Shown: positions 1 to 6,462, numbered from the stretch's first letter. The stretch: 7,370 bases of DNA from JBDRFZ01 sp043818395 (GCA_043818395.1 JBDRFZ010000012.1:1-7370), one strand, 5' to 3'. A program made the numbers and translations. The notes: generated from the letters alone by a model not told the origin.

Positions 1-180
1 CACCGGCGGAACTGCCGCTGCTGCTGCCGTAGGTGGTGCCACTGGGGGAACTGCCGCTGCTGCTGCCGGAGGTGGTGCCACTGGGGGAACTGCCGCTGCC
101 ACTGCCGGAGGTGGTGCCACTGGGGGAACTGCCGCTGCCACTGCCGGAGGTGGTGCCACTGGGGGAACTGCCGCTGCCGG
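1..180. repeat. 39-bp tandem repeat (minisatellite), four full units plus partial ends
   Basis: Units begin at 9, 48, 87, 126 and 165 with an exact 39-bp period, and the fifth is cut after about 15 bases. Units 3 and 4 are identical. Unit 2 differs from them by two adjacent bases, and unit 1 additionally has T instead of G at position 30. Bases 1-8 resemble the end of a unit, so the array probably continues left of the window. The period is a multiple of three, so copy-number change would keep a reading frame open. There are no unique spacers, so it is not a CRISPR array. Confidence 0.95.
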
Positions 181-322
181 ATTCCTTGGTGTTCCCGGCG
201 TCGGGAGCCTGGCTCCAGCTCCTCGGAGCTGGGGCGGCGGTGCCGGTGGAGTCGCTGGTGCCATGCCTAATAGGGTTTGGTTTCCGCGGGGCATCGGACC
301 TACCTTTCGTTTTTGGGGCTAA
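2..322 (+). CDS. C-terminal part of a Gly/Ala/Thr-rich tandem-repeat protein (5' end outside window)
   Basis: I do not recognise this protein. About 106 residues are visible. A 13-residue unit, GTAAATAGGGATG with variants (T to A at position 6, G to V at position 8), occurs four times and begins a fifth. It is followed by a Gly/Pro/Ala-rich stretch and an aromatic and basic tail containing NRVWFPRG and ending TFRFWG before TAA. This frame is preferred for four reasons: codons are mostly R-N-Y; it is co-directional with every other gene; its stop coincides with the fall from GC-rich to AT-rich DNA; and a terminator-like hairpin encloses the stop. No enzyme motif, Cys pattern or membrane helix is visible. 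A flexible linker or surface role is only a guess. Two minus-strand frames are also open here, one Gly/Ser/Thr-rich (385 to the left edge) and one Ala/Pro-rich (from ATG 294), so strand assignment is uncertain. Confidence 0.5.
   Translation, partial: TGGTAAAAAVGGATGGTAAAAAGGGATGGTAAATAGGGATGGTAAATAGGGATGGTAAAGFLGVPGVGSLAPAPRSWGGGAGGVAGAMPNRVWFPRGIGPTFRFWG
212..235. repeat. Strong inverted repeat, 10-bp stem with CTCG loop
   Basis: Bases 212-221 pair with 226-235 (nine Watson-Crick pairs and one G-U) around the tetraloop CTCG. It lies inside the presumed coding sequence, about 85 bases before the stop codon, and no T-tract follows, so it is not a typical intrinsic terminator. Because of the symmetry, both strands encode the peptide APAPRSW here. 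Confidence 0.8.
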
Positions 323-333
323 TGCCCCGTTTT
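315..333 (+). terminator. Terminator-like hairpin overlapping the stop codon of the repeat protein
   Basis: GGGGC (315-319), loop TAAT, GCCCC (324-328), then GTTTT. The TAA stop of the upstream frame falls in the last stem base-pair boundary and loop (320-322). The stem is only 5 bp and the T-tract is short, so it would be a modest terminator. Its place exactly at the gene end and the start of AT-rich DNA supports the call. Confidence 0.5.
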
Positions 334-515
334 CAAGTAACAAATTCGTTCCGACACCTGTGTCGAGAACATATATAAATACCATAAATTACGAAAAAAG
401 TCAATGGTTATTAGTCGATATCTAAAAATTCAATAAAACTGCTTAAAATAGCCAAATAATGATCTTCTTTAGGATATACTGTAAAACTGTTAATATTGCG
501 TAGATTTACAATTGC

Positions 516-573
516 GTAACGTGTAACTTGTAACGTCGATCAAGTAAGCTACATGTTACGTGCTACACGTTAA
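516..573. repeat. Inverted array of 7-bp GTAAC-type repeats
   Basis: On the + strand three heptamers follow each other exactly: GTAACGT (516-522), GTAACTT (523-529), GTAACGT (530-536). On the minus strand four more read from 552 up to 573: GTAGCTT, GTAACAT, GTAGCAC, TTAACGT. The two halves face each other around 537-545. TAACGTGTA (517-525) is a perfect inverted match to TACACGTTA (564-572), with an inner GTAAC/GTTAC match (530-534 with 555-559), so a long hairpin is possible. A further GTTAC lies at 588-592, inside the downstream -35 box. The function is unknown: operator cluster, processed hairpin or slippage-born repeat. Confidence 0.75.
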
Positions 574-587
574 ACTGAACTTTTCAG

Positions 588-616
588 GTTACACGCCTCA
601 TCATTCACGATATAAT
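588..616 (+). promoter_or_regulatory. Promoter of gpmI copy 1, predicting a leaderless or nearly leaderless mRNA
   Basis: The -35-like GTTACA (588-593, four of six consensus bases) and the perfect -10 TATAAT (611-616) are 17 bp apart. Transcription should begin around 622-625, and the ATG is at 625. There is no Shine-Dalgarno sequence in the A-rich bases between. The -35 box is also part of a GTTAC element like those of the upstream heptamer array, so a factor binding those repeats could control it. Confidence 0.7.
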
Positions 617-624
617 AAAAAAAC

Positions 625-2193
625 ATGACTATAACAGGGGAAGTAAATATACGCCGTTCAAAGGGCCCGGTAGTTTTGTTGGTCTGGGATGGTTTTGGTA
701 TATCGAAGAATAATTTAGGTAATGCGGTTCTTTCGGCTGATATGCCGGTTTTTAGAAAATTAGTTAAAGATTATTCCTGCTCACTTTTAAACGCTGATAG
801 TGAAAGCGTAGGTTTACCTGAGACTCAGCCCGGAAATTCCGAGGCCGGACATGCGACTATCGGCGCCGGACGAATCGTGGAGTCAGATCAGCTTACGATC
901 GATAAAGCCATCCTCAATCATTCGTTCGAAAATAACCCGGCTCTTTTACAAGCAGCCGCACATTGCATTAGGAAACGCAGCGCCCTGCATCTCATGGGGT
1001 TGCTGACTAATAGCAAGAGCGGTCATGCTTCGCCAAAACATGTGGATGCGTTGATTAAATTCGCTTCGAGTTTACGTTTACCGCGCGTCGCTTTGCATCT
1101 TTTTACTGACGGTAGAGATACGCCGCCGCATCATTCGGCACATCTTTTGGATGAATTGCAAGAAAAATTACCTCCCAATTTTGTTATTGCTTCGCTCATG
1201 GGCAGGTTTTATGCCATGGACAGGAATAAATTTTGGGAAAGGACGGAGCTTGCCTATAACGCCATCGCGAATGGCGAGGGTGTGATGGCAGCTTCAGCTA
1301 TGCAGGCCATAACGCAAGCGCACGATCGCGGCGAAAGTGATGAATTCATTACGCCGACCGTGATTTGTAAAAATAAAACTTGTATTGCGCCAGTAGGGAA
1401 TGATGACGCCATAATTTTTTGGAATTTGCGTAGTGATCGCGCTCGTCAATTATCCAAGCCTTTTGTTATACCGGATTTTGAAAAAAATGAACCAGGAGCT
1501 TTTCGACGTCATGTCATCAGAAAGAATTTGTTCATGGTGACGCTCACCGAATTCGGAAAAGATCTTGATTCGATTGCCCCTGCTTTTCCGCACCACGAAA
1601 CGATTGGAACCTTGGTCGAAGCTCTGCGGCTTAAAAAGCAACTCTATATAGCTGAATCAGAAAAATTTTCACAAGTCACTTATTTTTTAAACGGTGGCTA
1701 TGATCGGCCGCGTTATGGCGAAGATCGAATCAAGATTCCTTCACTTCGCGTCGCTTCATACGATCAAAAGCCTAGAATGAGCGCGGATCGGCTTGCCCGA
1801 CGGCTGGTTTCATCGCTGGATGAGGAATATGAATTCATAATGGCAAACTTTGCGAATGCGGACATGGTCGGTCATACGGGTAATTTTGACGCGGCCGTTA
1901 AAGCCTGCGAAGCGCTAGACGACGCCTTGGGTTTAATCTGGAAAAAAGTCAGGAACATGAAAGGAACGCTTATCGTGACCGCCGATCATGGTAATGTTGA
2001 GTGTATGCATAATCCGCATGGTGGTGTTGATACCGAACATAATATGAATCCGGTTCCTTTTTTAGCAGCCGGTGCGGCCGTAAAAAACCGACGTATTAGA
2101 AACGGCGGTTTGTCGGATATCGCGCCAACCGTGCTCTGGCTTTTAGGAATTCCGGATCCAAAAGAAATGACCGGTAAGTCTTTAGTTCGATAA
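625..2193 (+). CDS. gpmI: 2,3-bisphosphoglycerate-independent phosphoglycerate mutase, copy 1 (divergent)
   Basis: This is a Mn2+-dependent cytosolic enzyme interconverting 3- and 2-phosphoglycerate in glycolysis. At 522 residues it is full family length. It shows the phosphatase-type metal domain (Asp22 in WDGFG; nucleophile Ser72 in GNSEAGH; Asp413 and His417 in ADMVGHTG; Asp454-His455 in TADHGN; His472 in EHNMNPVP). The inserted substrate domain has His134, DGRDT (162-166), Arg194, Arg200, Arg269, Arg272, and Lys347 in ESEK. Departures from the usual family are clear: the QSLTRIN-type stretch after GAGR is replaced by ESDQLTID, the SDGGVHSH loop reads TNSKSGHAS, and the His after EKY is Gln350. 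Known metal and phosphate ligands remain, so activity is likely but specificity may have shifted. ATG 625 is the only start before the conserved PVVLL strand and sits just behind a -10 box. One base separates it from copy 2. Confidence 0.95.
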   Translation: MTITGEVNIRRSKGPVVLLVWDGFGISKNNLGNAVLSADMPVFRKLVKDYSCSLLNADSESVGLPETQPGNSEAGHATIGAGRIVESDQLTIDKAILNHSFENNPALLQAAAHCIRKRSALHLMGLLTNSKSGHASPKHVDALIKFASSLRLPRVALHLFTDGRDTPPHHSAHLLDELQEKLPPNFVIASLMGRFYAMDRNKFWERTELAYNAIANGEGVMAASAMQAITQAHDRGESDEFITPTVICKNKTCIAPVGNDDAIIFWNLRSDRARQLSKPFVIPDFEKNEPGAFRRHVIRKNLFMVTLTEFGKDLDSIAPAFPHHETIGTLVEALRLKKQLYIAESEKFSQVTYFLNGGYDRPRYGEDRIKIPSLRVASYDQKPRMSADRLARRLVSSLDEEYEFIMANFANADMVGHTGNFDAAVKACEALDDALGLIWKKVRNMKGTLIVTADHGNVECMHNPHGGVDTEHNMNPVPFLAAGAAVKNRRIRNGGLSDIAPTVLWLLGIPDPKEMTGKSLVR

Positions 2194-2194
2194 T

Positions 2195-3772
2195 ATGGAT
2201 AGACCAAAGCCCATAGTATTAATGGTTTTAGACGGATTCGGTGTTGCGCCGCCAACTGATGGTAACGCGGTTACGGTTGCCAACATGAATAACTATAAAA
2301 AATACGTCGAAAGTTATCCGGCAATGACCGTGCTCGCTTCTGGTTCGGCAGTCGGACTTTCCTGGGGCGAGATGGGTAATTCAGAAGTCGGACATTTGAC
2401 GATCGGCGCCGGGCGAATTTTTTTCCAGAGTTTACCGCGCATCAATCAATCCATAGAAAGCGGCGATTTTTTCAAAAATAAATCATTCATTGATGCCATT
2501 AATCATGCAAAAAAAACCGGCGGAGCATTGCATTTGATGGGTTTGATTTCACCCGGCAACGTGCATGCAAGCGATGCGCATTGTAAAGCGTTGCTAGAAC
2601 TCTGTCAGCGCGAAAAGCTTGATCGTGTTTTTATCCACGCCTTTCTGGATGGACGCGATACAATTTATAACAGCGGTTTGATTTTTATTAAAGAGTTGGA
2701 AGCAAAAATCGCGGAGCTCAAAGTCGGACGGATCGCCACTATAGCCGGTCGCTTTTATGCCATGGACCGCGACAATCGCTGGGATAGAATCGAGAAAGCT
2801 TATCAGGCCATGGTTGATGGAAAATCCGATGTTCTAGCACCGTCGGCGGTCGAGGCCGTGCAATATTGGTATGACAAAAAGATTTACGATGAGCAGATCG
2901 AGCCCACGGTAATAGAAAAAAATAAAGCGCCAATAGCTAAAGTTTCCGACGGGGATTCAGTGATTTTTTTCAACTTTCGTCCGGATAGAGCTCGTGAAAT
3001 AACAAAGGCTTTCGTGTTGCCGTCTTTCGATAAATTTCCGCGAGAAATGCTTAAGGATTTATTTTTTGTGACCATGACCGAGTACGAAAAGGATTTGCCG
3101 GTGACCGTGGCCTACCCGCCGCTAACTATAGAGAATTGCTTAGCTAAAGCCGTTTCAGACGCTGGACTCAAACAGCTTCATATTGCTGAGACTGAGAAAT
3201 ACGCTCACGTTACTTTTTTTATGAACGGCATGGTCGAATCGGAATTTCCAGGTGAAGATCGCGTCATTATTCCCAGCCCTCGCGTTTCTACATATGATAA
3301 AGCACCGGAGATGTCCGCGATGCAGATTGCCGATAGAGTGGTTCAGGAGATCAGTAAAAATACTTATGATCTTATTATTTTAAATTTCGCCAATCCCGAC
3401 ATGGTTGCTCATACGGGTGATTTGGAGGCGACTATAAAAGCTGATGAGACAACGGATAAAGCCATGGGCCAGATCGTTGATGCGACATTGGCCGTAGGTG
3501 GCGTTTGCATCGTAACTGCGGATCATGGCAATGCCGAAGAGGTTAAAAATTTAATTACCGGCGAAATCGATAAGGAGCATTCGACTAATCCTGTACCGCT
3601 GATCGTGATCGGCAAACAATTTGAAGGTATGCGTGCTCCGATCGGTGACGTCGTGGGCGGTGATCTTTCTTTGACCACGCCGGTCGGCATGTTAGCTGAT
3701 GTGGCGCCGACGATTTTAAAGTTGATGGGTTTAGCGCAACCGCCCGAGATGACGGGAAGGCCGCTCGTATAA
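2195..3772 (+). CDS. gpmI: 2,3-bisphosphoglycerate-independent phosphoglycerate mutase, copy 2 (canonical-like)
   Basis: This 525-residue paralogue of the preceding gene catalyses the same 3-PG/2-PG step. It is closer to textbook iPGM. Visible residues are Asp13 (LDGFG), catalytic Ser63 in MGNSEVGHLTIGAGR followed by the usual QSLPRIN, His124 (NVHAS), DGRDT (152-156), Arg186 and Arg192 (GRFYAMDRD), Arg262 and Arg265 (FNFRPDRA), Lys335 and His338 in AETEKYAHVTFF, Asp402 and His406, Asp443-His444, and His462 (EHSTNPVP). Near the C-terminus a loop at about residues 478-498 (GDVVGGDLSLTTPVG) is longer than in copy 1. Its ATG follows the copy 1 TAA after one base, with no Shine-Dalgarno sequence, so translation is probably coupled to copy 1 on one mRNA. 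The pair most likely arose by an old tandem duplication, as the proteins differ widely outside the motifs. Confidence 0.97.
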   Translation: MDRPKPIVLMVLDGFGVAPPTDGNAVTVANMNNYKKYVESYPAMTVLASGSAVGLSWGEMGNSEVGHLTIGAGRIFFQSLPRINQSIESGDFFKNKSFIDAINHAKKTGGALHLMGLISPGNVHASDAHCKALLELCQREKLDRVFIHAFLDGRDTIYNSGLIFIKELEAKIAELKVGRIATIAGRFYAMDRDNRWDRIEKAYQAMVDGKSDVLAPSAVEAVQYWYDKKIYDEQIEPTVIEKNKAPIAKVSDGDSVIFFNFRPDRAREITKAFVLPSFDKFPREMLKDLFFVTMTEYEKDLPVTVAYPPLTIENCLAKAVSDAGLKQLHIAETEKYAHVTFFMNGMVESEFPGEDRVIIPSPRVSTYDKAPEMSAMQIADRVVQEISKNTYDLIILNFANPDMVAHTGDLEATIKADETTDKAMGQIVDATLAVGGVCIVTADHGNAEEVKNLITGEIDKEHSTNPVPLIVIGKQFEGMRAPIGDVVGGDLSLTTPVGMLADVAPTILKLMGLAQPPEMTGRPLV

Positions 3773-3806
3773 TAAGATTTTTTTTCACCACATCTTCTTT
3801 CTGTAG

Positions 3807-3820
3807 CCGTAATTTTACGG
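3807..3820. repeat. Perfect inverted repeat CCGTAA-TT-TTACGG abutting the -10 box of the exporter gene
   Basis: The two 6-bp arms (3807-3812 and 3815-3820) end exactly where TATAAT (3821) begins, so the element fills much of the -35/-10 spacer. This is a typical place for a repressor operator. No T-tract follows, so it is not a terminator. The role is inferred from position only. Confidence 0.55.
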
Positions 3821-3826
3821 TATAAT
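3821..3826 (+). promoter_or_regulatory. -10 box of the ABC exporter promoter
   Basis: This is a perfect TATAAT, with no good -35 at 16-18 bp (TTTCTG at 3798-3803 matches poorly). Initiation near 3833 would leave a leader of about 9 bases before ATG 3842. That leader contains only AAGAGAACG, a weak Shine-Dalgarno candidate at best. A poor -35 plus an inverted repeat in the spacer would suit an activator- or repressor-controlled promoter. Confidence 0.5.
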
Positions 3827-3841
3827 CAGTTCAAGAGAACG

Positions 3842-5593
3842 ATGGTGACAACGAAAGAAATCATCAAATCATATTGGCATGAAATCAGGCGTTTCCGCGG
3901 CTGGATATTTTTTTTGTTCGTCTGTATTTTTGCGACCAGCGTAATTCAGGTAATAACTCCGATTTATTATAAAAAACTTTTTAATCAGTTGATCGAATCG
4001 GGGCAGCTTACAGTTACAGACAAGGCCTATTTTATACTTTATATAGTCTTCGGCTTGTCTTTATCAGGCATGTTTTTGTATCGGATTACGGCATTTATCG
4101 AGAATTATGTAGTTTCCCGGATCATGGTAACGCTTGAAATGTCGGCGTTTCGGCGTCTACAGGGCCAATCGTATAATTTTTTTACCAACATTTTTACCGG
4201 ATCTTTGGTAAAAATTATCAATCGTTATATTCGTTCTTTTTATAAGTTGCTGGATATCGTCATTTGGACGCTTTTACCTATCACCGTATCGGTGATTGGT
4301 ATTTTGTTCGTTTTGGTTTTCATTAATCCTTTCTTGACCATCCTTTATGTAATTTGGATTATTTTATTTGCCGCGGCGAACGTCGTATTCGCACGCTGGA
4401 AAATGAAATATGACGTGCTTAAAGCAGAAAAAGATTCGCAGGCTGGCGGAGCTTTGGCGGATTCATTATCCAATAATTTAAACGTTAAACTTTTTTCAGC
4501 CTCAAGATTCGAAGAGAGAAAATACAAAGGCATTCTTGGTGAATGGCGCATTTTACAGCAAAAGACGTGGAATTTAGGCGAAATGAATTTCGTTATTCAG
4601 GGGTTGTTCATGGTTGTAATTGAATTTATTTCTATCTATACGGCGCTTGGACTTATGTCGGAGGGTAAGCTGACGATCGGTGATTTGGCGCTGATCCAGG
4701 GATATTTGATGATTTTTTTCGAGAAATTTTGGGGTCTGGGCAGGGTTATCCGCGACGTTTATGACGCTATGGCTGATGCACGTGATATGGTCCAGATTTT
4801 GAATATGCCTTATGAGGTTAAGGATGCATTAAGCGCTAAAAAATTACGTATCACAAAAGGCCTCATAGAATTTAAAGAAGTTTATTTTGCTTATTCAAAA
4901 ACCAGGCAGGTGTTGAATGGCTTGGATTTTGAGATAGGGTCACGTGAAAAGGTGGCGTTGGTAGGTTCTAGTGGTGCGGGAAAAAGTACGGTGGTTAGAT
5001 TATTGCTACGTTTTTATGATCCGAATAAGGGTAAGATAATGATTGATGGTCAGGATATTTCATTGGTTAAACAAGATAGTTTACGTGAAAGCGTTTCTTT
5101 GGTGCCGCAGGAACCCATTCTTTTTCATCGCAGTTTGTTGGAGAATATCCGTTATGGCCGCAGGAACGCAACTGATGATCAGGTGGTGGAGGCGGCAAAG
5201 CGTGCTCATTGCCATGAGTTTATTATTGATTTGCCGAAGGGCTACGAAACTTTGGTTGGCGAGCGCGGCGTGAGGCTTTCCGGCGGTGAGCGCCAACGAG
5301 TAGCTATCGCTCGGGCAATATTAAAGAATGCGCCGATTCTCGTGCTTGACGAGGCTACTTCCAGTTTGGATTCGGAATCCGAGGCGTTAATACGCGATGC
5401 CTTGGAGGGACTAATGAAAAATAAAACCGTTATCGCTATAGCCCACAGGCTTTCAACGATCATGCAGATGGATCGTATTGTGGTAATGGAAAAGGGAAAA
5501 ATCGTTGATTCCGGCAGTCATGACGTGCTCTTGAAAAAAAGCGGTACTTACAGCAAGCTTTGGAAAATCCAGGCTGGAGGGTTTAAGAAGTAG
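3842..5593 (+). CDS. ABC exporter half-transporter (membrane domain fused to ATPase, MsbA/LmrA/MDR-like)
   Basis: This 583-residue protein is expected to dimerise in the cytoplasmic membrane and export a substrate by ATP hydrolysis. The N-terminal half carries about six hydrophobic helices (near residues 20-43, 62-85, 138-161, 163-185, 248-272 and 280-300), as in type IV (ABCB-like) exporters. The ATPase half has Walker A GSSGAGKST (375-383), Q-loop Gln423 in VPQEP, signature LSGGERQ (479-485), Walker B ILVLDEA with catalytic Glu504, D-loop SSLD, and switch His535. All ATPase motifs are intact. No peptidase domain or second subunit gene is visible, so a homodimer is likely. The substrate (lipid, peptide or drug) cannot be decided. 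It lies 69 bases after gpmI copy 2 with its own -10 box, so it is probably a separate transcription unit. ATG 3842 places a normal basic N-terminus before helix 1. Confidence 0.95.
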   Translation: MVTTKEIIKSYWHEIRRFRGWIFFLFVCIFATSVIQVITPIYYKKLFNQLIESGQLTVTDKAYFILYIVFGLSLSGMFLYRITAFIENYVVSRIMVTLEMSAFRRLQGQSYNFFTNIFTGSLVKIINRYIRSFYKLLDIVIWTLLPITVSVIGILFVLVFINPFLTILYVIWIILFAAANVVFARWKMKYDVLKAEKDSQAGGALADSLSNNLNVKLFSASRFEERKYKGILGEWRILQQKTWNLGEMNFVIQGLFMVVIEFISIYTALGLMSEGKLTIGDLALIQGYLMIFFEKFWGLGRVIRDVYDAMADARDMVQILNMPYEVKDALSAKKLRITKGLIEFKEVYFAYSKTRQVLNGLDFEIGSREKVALVGSSGAGKSTVVRLLLRFYDPNKGKIMIDGQDISLVKQDSLRESVSLVPQEPILFHRSLLENIRYGRRNATDDQVVEAAKRAHCHEFIIDLPKGYETLVGERGVRLSGGERQRVAIARAILKNAPILVLDEATSSLDSESEALIRDALEGLMKNKTVIAIAHRLSTIMQMDRIVVMEKGKIVDSGSHDVLLKKSGTYSKLWKIQAGGFKK

Positions 5594-5626
5594 TGGGCAG
5601 CAGTCAGTATTTAGGGAATTAATGCT

Positions 5627-5642
5627 AACTACTAGTTTTAAT
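5627..5642 (+). promoter_or_regulatory. Possible mutM promoter: palindrome AACTACTAGTT overlapping a TTTAAT -10 box
   Basis: TTTAAT (5637-5642) matches the -10 consensus at five of six bases and lies 10 bases before ATG 5653, giving a leader of only a few bases. An 11-bp palindrome (5627-5637) runs into it and could be an operator or chance. No good -35 is seen, and mutM could instead be read through from the exporter gene, whose stop is 59 bases upstream. Confidence 0.3.
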
Positions 5643-5652
5643 CTGTTGAAGT

Positions 5653-6462
5653 ATGCCAGAATTACCGGAAGTCGAAACCGTGCGAAGAGGTTTGCATAGG
5701 CATCTCAAGGGTCGAAGGATCGATTCGGTTTTGATTTTGAAAAGCGGCCGGGAAACGCCTAAAGGGCAAAAATTCGTAAAATCGATTTTGCATAAAAAAA
5801 TTAATGACGTGGAACGTCGGGTAAAGCTCATTGTCATAAAATTTGAAGATGGGAATTGTCTTATAGCGCATCTAAAGATGACCGGACGTTTTGTTATAAC
5901 CTATAAAAATTTTAAACCGCAAAAACACGATGCCGTGATTTTTGGTATTGGTGATAAATTTTTGGTTTGGTCCGATGTGCGCAAGTTTGGATATCTGCGA
6001 TACGTCTCATCGCAAGAGCTTGAAAAAATTATTGCCGGGTACGGGGTCGAACCGTTGGAAGTCACGAGCAAGGAACTGGCCGATACTTTAAAAAATTCAA
6101 AAACCAGAAAAGTTAAAGTTGCGCTTTTAGATCAAACCAGGATCGCCGGTATAGGAAATATTTACGCAGATGAATCATTATATCGCGCCGGCATCCGTCC
6201 GACTCGTCAGCTCGGCGGTCTGACTAAAAAAGAAAGGGAGAAATTGGCGCAAGAAATTCAAAAGCTACTGAAAGAAGCAATCGCGCATGGCGGTACGTCG
6301 ATTAACGATTACGTCGATTCTTCGGGCAAACCAGGAGGATTTGCCGGATTATTGAAAGTCTACGGTAGAAACAATGAACCATGCCGCGTCTGTGGTTCGA
6401 AAATAAAAAGAATCGTCTTAGCCGGACGCGGTACGCATCATTGTCCAAAGTGCCAGAGGTAG
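5653..6462 (+). CDS. mutM: Formamidopyrimidine-DNA glycosylase (8-oxoguanine glycosylase / AP lyase)
   Basis: This base-excision-repair enzyme removes 8-oxoguanine and formamidopyrimidines and nicks the abasic site. At 269 residues it has the same length as the E. coli protein. The N-terminus reads MPELPEVETVRRGL: after Met removal Pro2 is the Schiff-base nucleophile and Glu3 the catalytic acid. Lys58 corresponds to the conserved DNA-contacting Lys57. Met76 (LKMTGRF), Arg110 and Phe112 (VRKFGYLRY) match the residues that fill the gap left by the flipped base. The helix-two-turn-helix segment RIAGIGNIYADESLYRAGI is intact. The C-terminal zinc finger has Cys244, Cys247, Cys264 and Cys267, with Arg259 in GRGTHHCP. 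Retention of Pro2 and the zinc finger favours MutM over a Nei-type enzyme. The start is fixed by the obligatory MPE. The next gene, nth, repairs the complementary class of oxidised bases. Confidence 0.97.
   Translation: MPELPEVETVRRGLHRHLKGRRIDSVLILKSGRETPKGQKFVKSILHKKINDVERRVKLIVIKFEDGNCLIAHLKMTGRFVITYKNFKPQKHDAVIFGIGDKFLVWSDVRKFGYLRYVSSQELEKIIAGYGVEPLEVTSKELADTLKNSKTRKVKVALLDQTRIAGIGNIYADESLYRAGIRPTRQLGGLTKKEREKLAQEIQKLLKEAIAHGGTSINDYVDSSGKPGGFAGLLKVYGRNNEPCRVCGSKIKRIVLAGRGTHHCPKCQR

Larger units (their letters stand above)
323..624. other. Gene-free AT-rich intergenic region between the repeat protein and gpmI copy 1
   Basis: No reading frame of credible length or composition was found on either strand. 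The right half holds the heptamer array (516-573), a small stem-loop CTGAA-CTT-TTCAG (575-587) and the promoter of gpmI copy 1 (588-616). The left part, to about 510, is simple A/T-rich sequence with one isolated TATACT (475-480) that has no matching -35 box. Confidence 0.7.

Noticed and set aside
1..180. CRISPR array
   Set aside because: The repeats are directly contiguous with no variable spacers.
1..294. Minus-strand Ala/Pro-rich open frame from ATG 294 with an SD-like AAAGGTAGG
   Set aside because: The SD-like match is real, but it would oppose every other gene, other genes here lack SD sequences, and third-base use is irregular. It is not excluded without sequence to the left.
2..385. 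Minus-strand Gly/Ser/Thr/Pro-rich open frame from ATG 385 off the left edge
   Set aside because: It shares codon boundaries with the favoured + frame, so its R-N-Y pattern is automatic. There is no Shine-Dalgarno sequence, the start lies within its own apparent promoter, and it crosses the composition boundary. It is kept as an alternative only.
376..404. Minus-strand promoter-like pair TTGACT, 17 bp, TATTTA
   Set aside because: The -35 is good but the -10 matches only three of six bases in AT-rich DNA, and it is useful only if a minus-strand gene exists to the left.
33..425. 130-residue + strand frame (GTG 33 to TAA 425) with Leu/Pro/Val repeats
   Set aside because: A TAG stop at 30-32, created by the unit 1 variant base, lies inside the repeat array in this frame, so it cannot be the frame that maintained the repeats. 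It also runs on about 100 bases into clearly AT-rich intergenic DNA.
1986..2255. Minus-strand frames of 60-90 codons opposite gpmI, the exporter, mutM and nth
   Set aside because: They are antisense shadows of well-supported coding regions, with no family resemblance, no start signals and Cys/Arg/Ser-rich composition.
3768..3785. TATAAT overlapping the gpmI copy 2 stop codon, followed by a T8 tract
   Set aside because: There is no -35 at suitable spacing and no stem immediately before the T-tract, so I call neither a promoter nor a terminator. A second TATAAT at the nth stop (7179-7184) shows this arises easily from ATA-TAA-T contexts.
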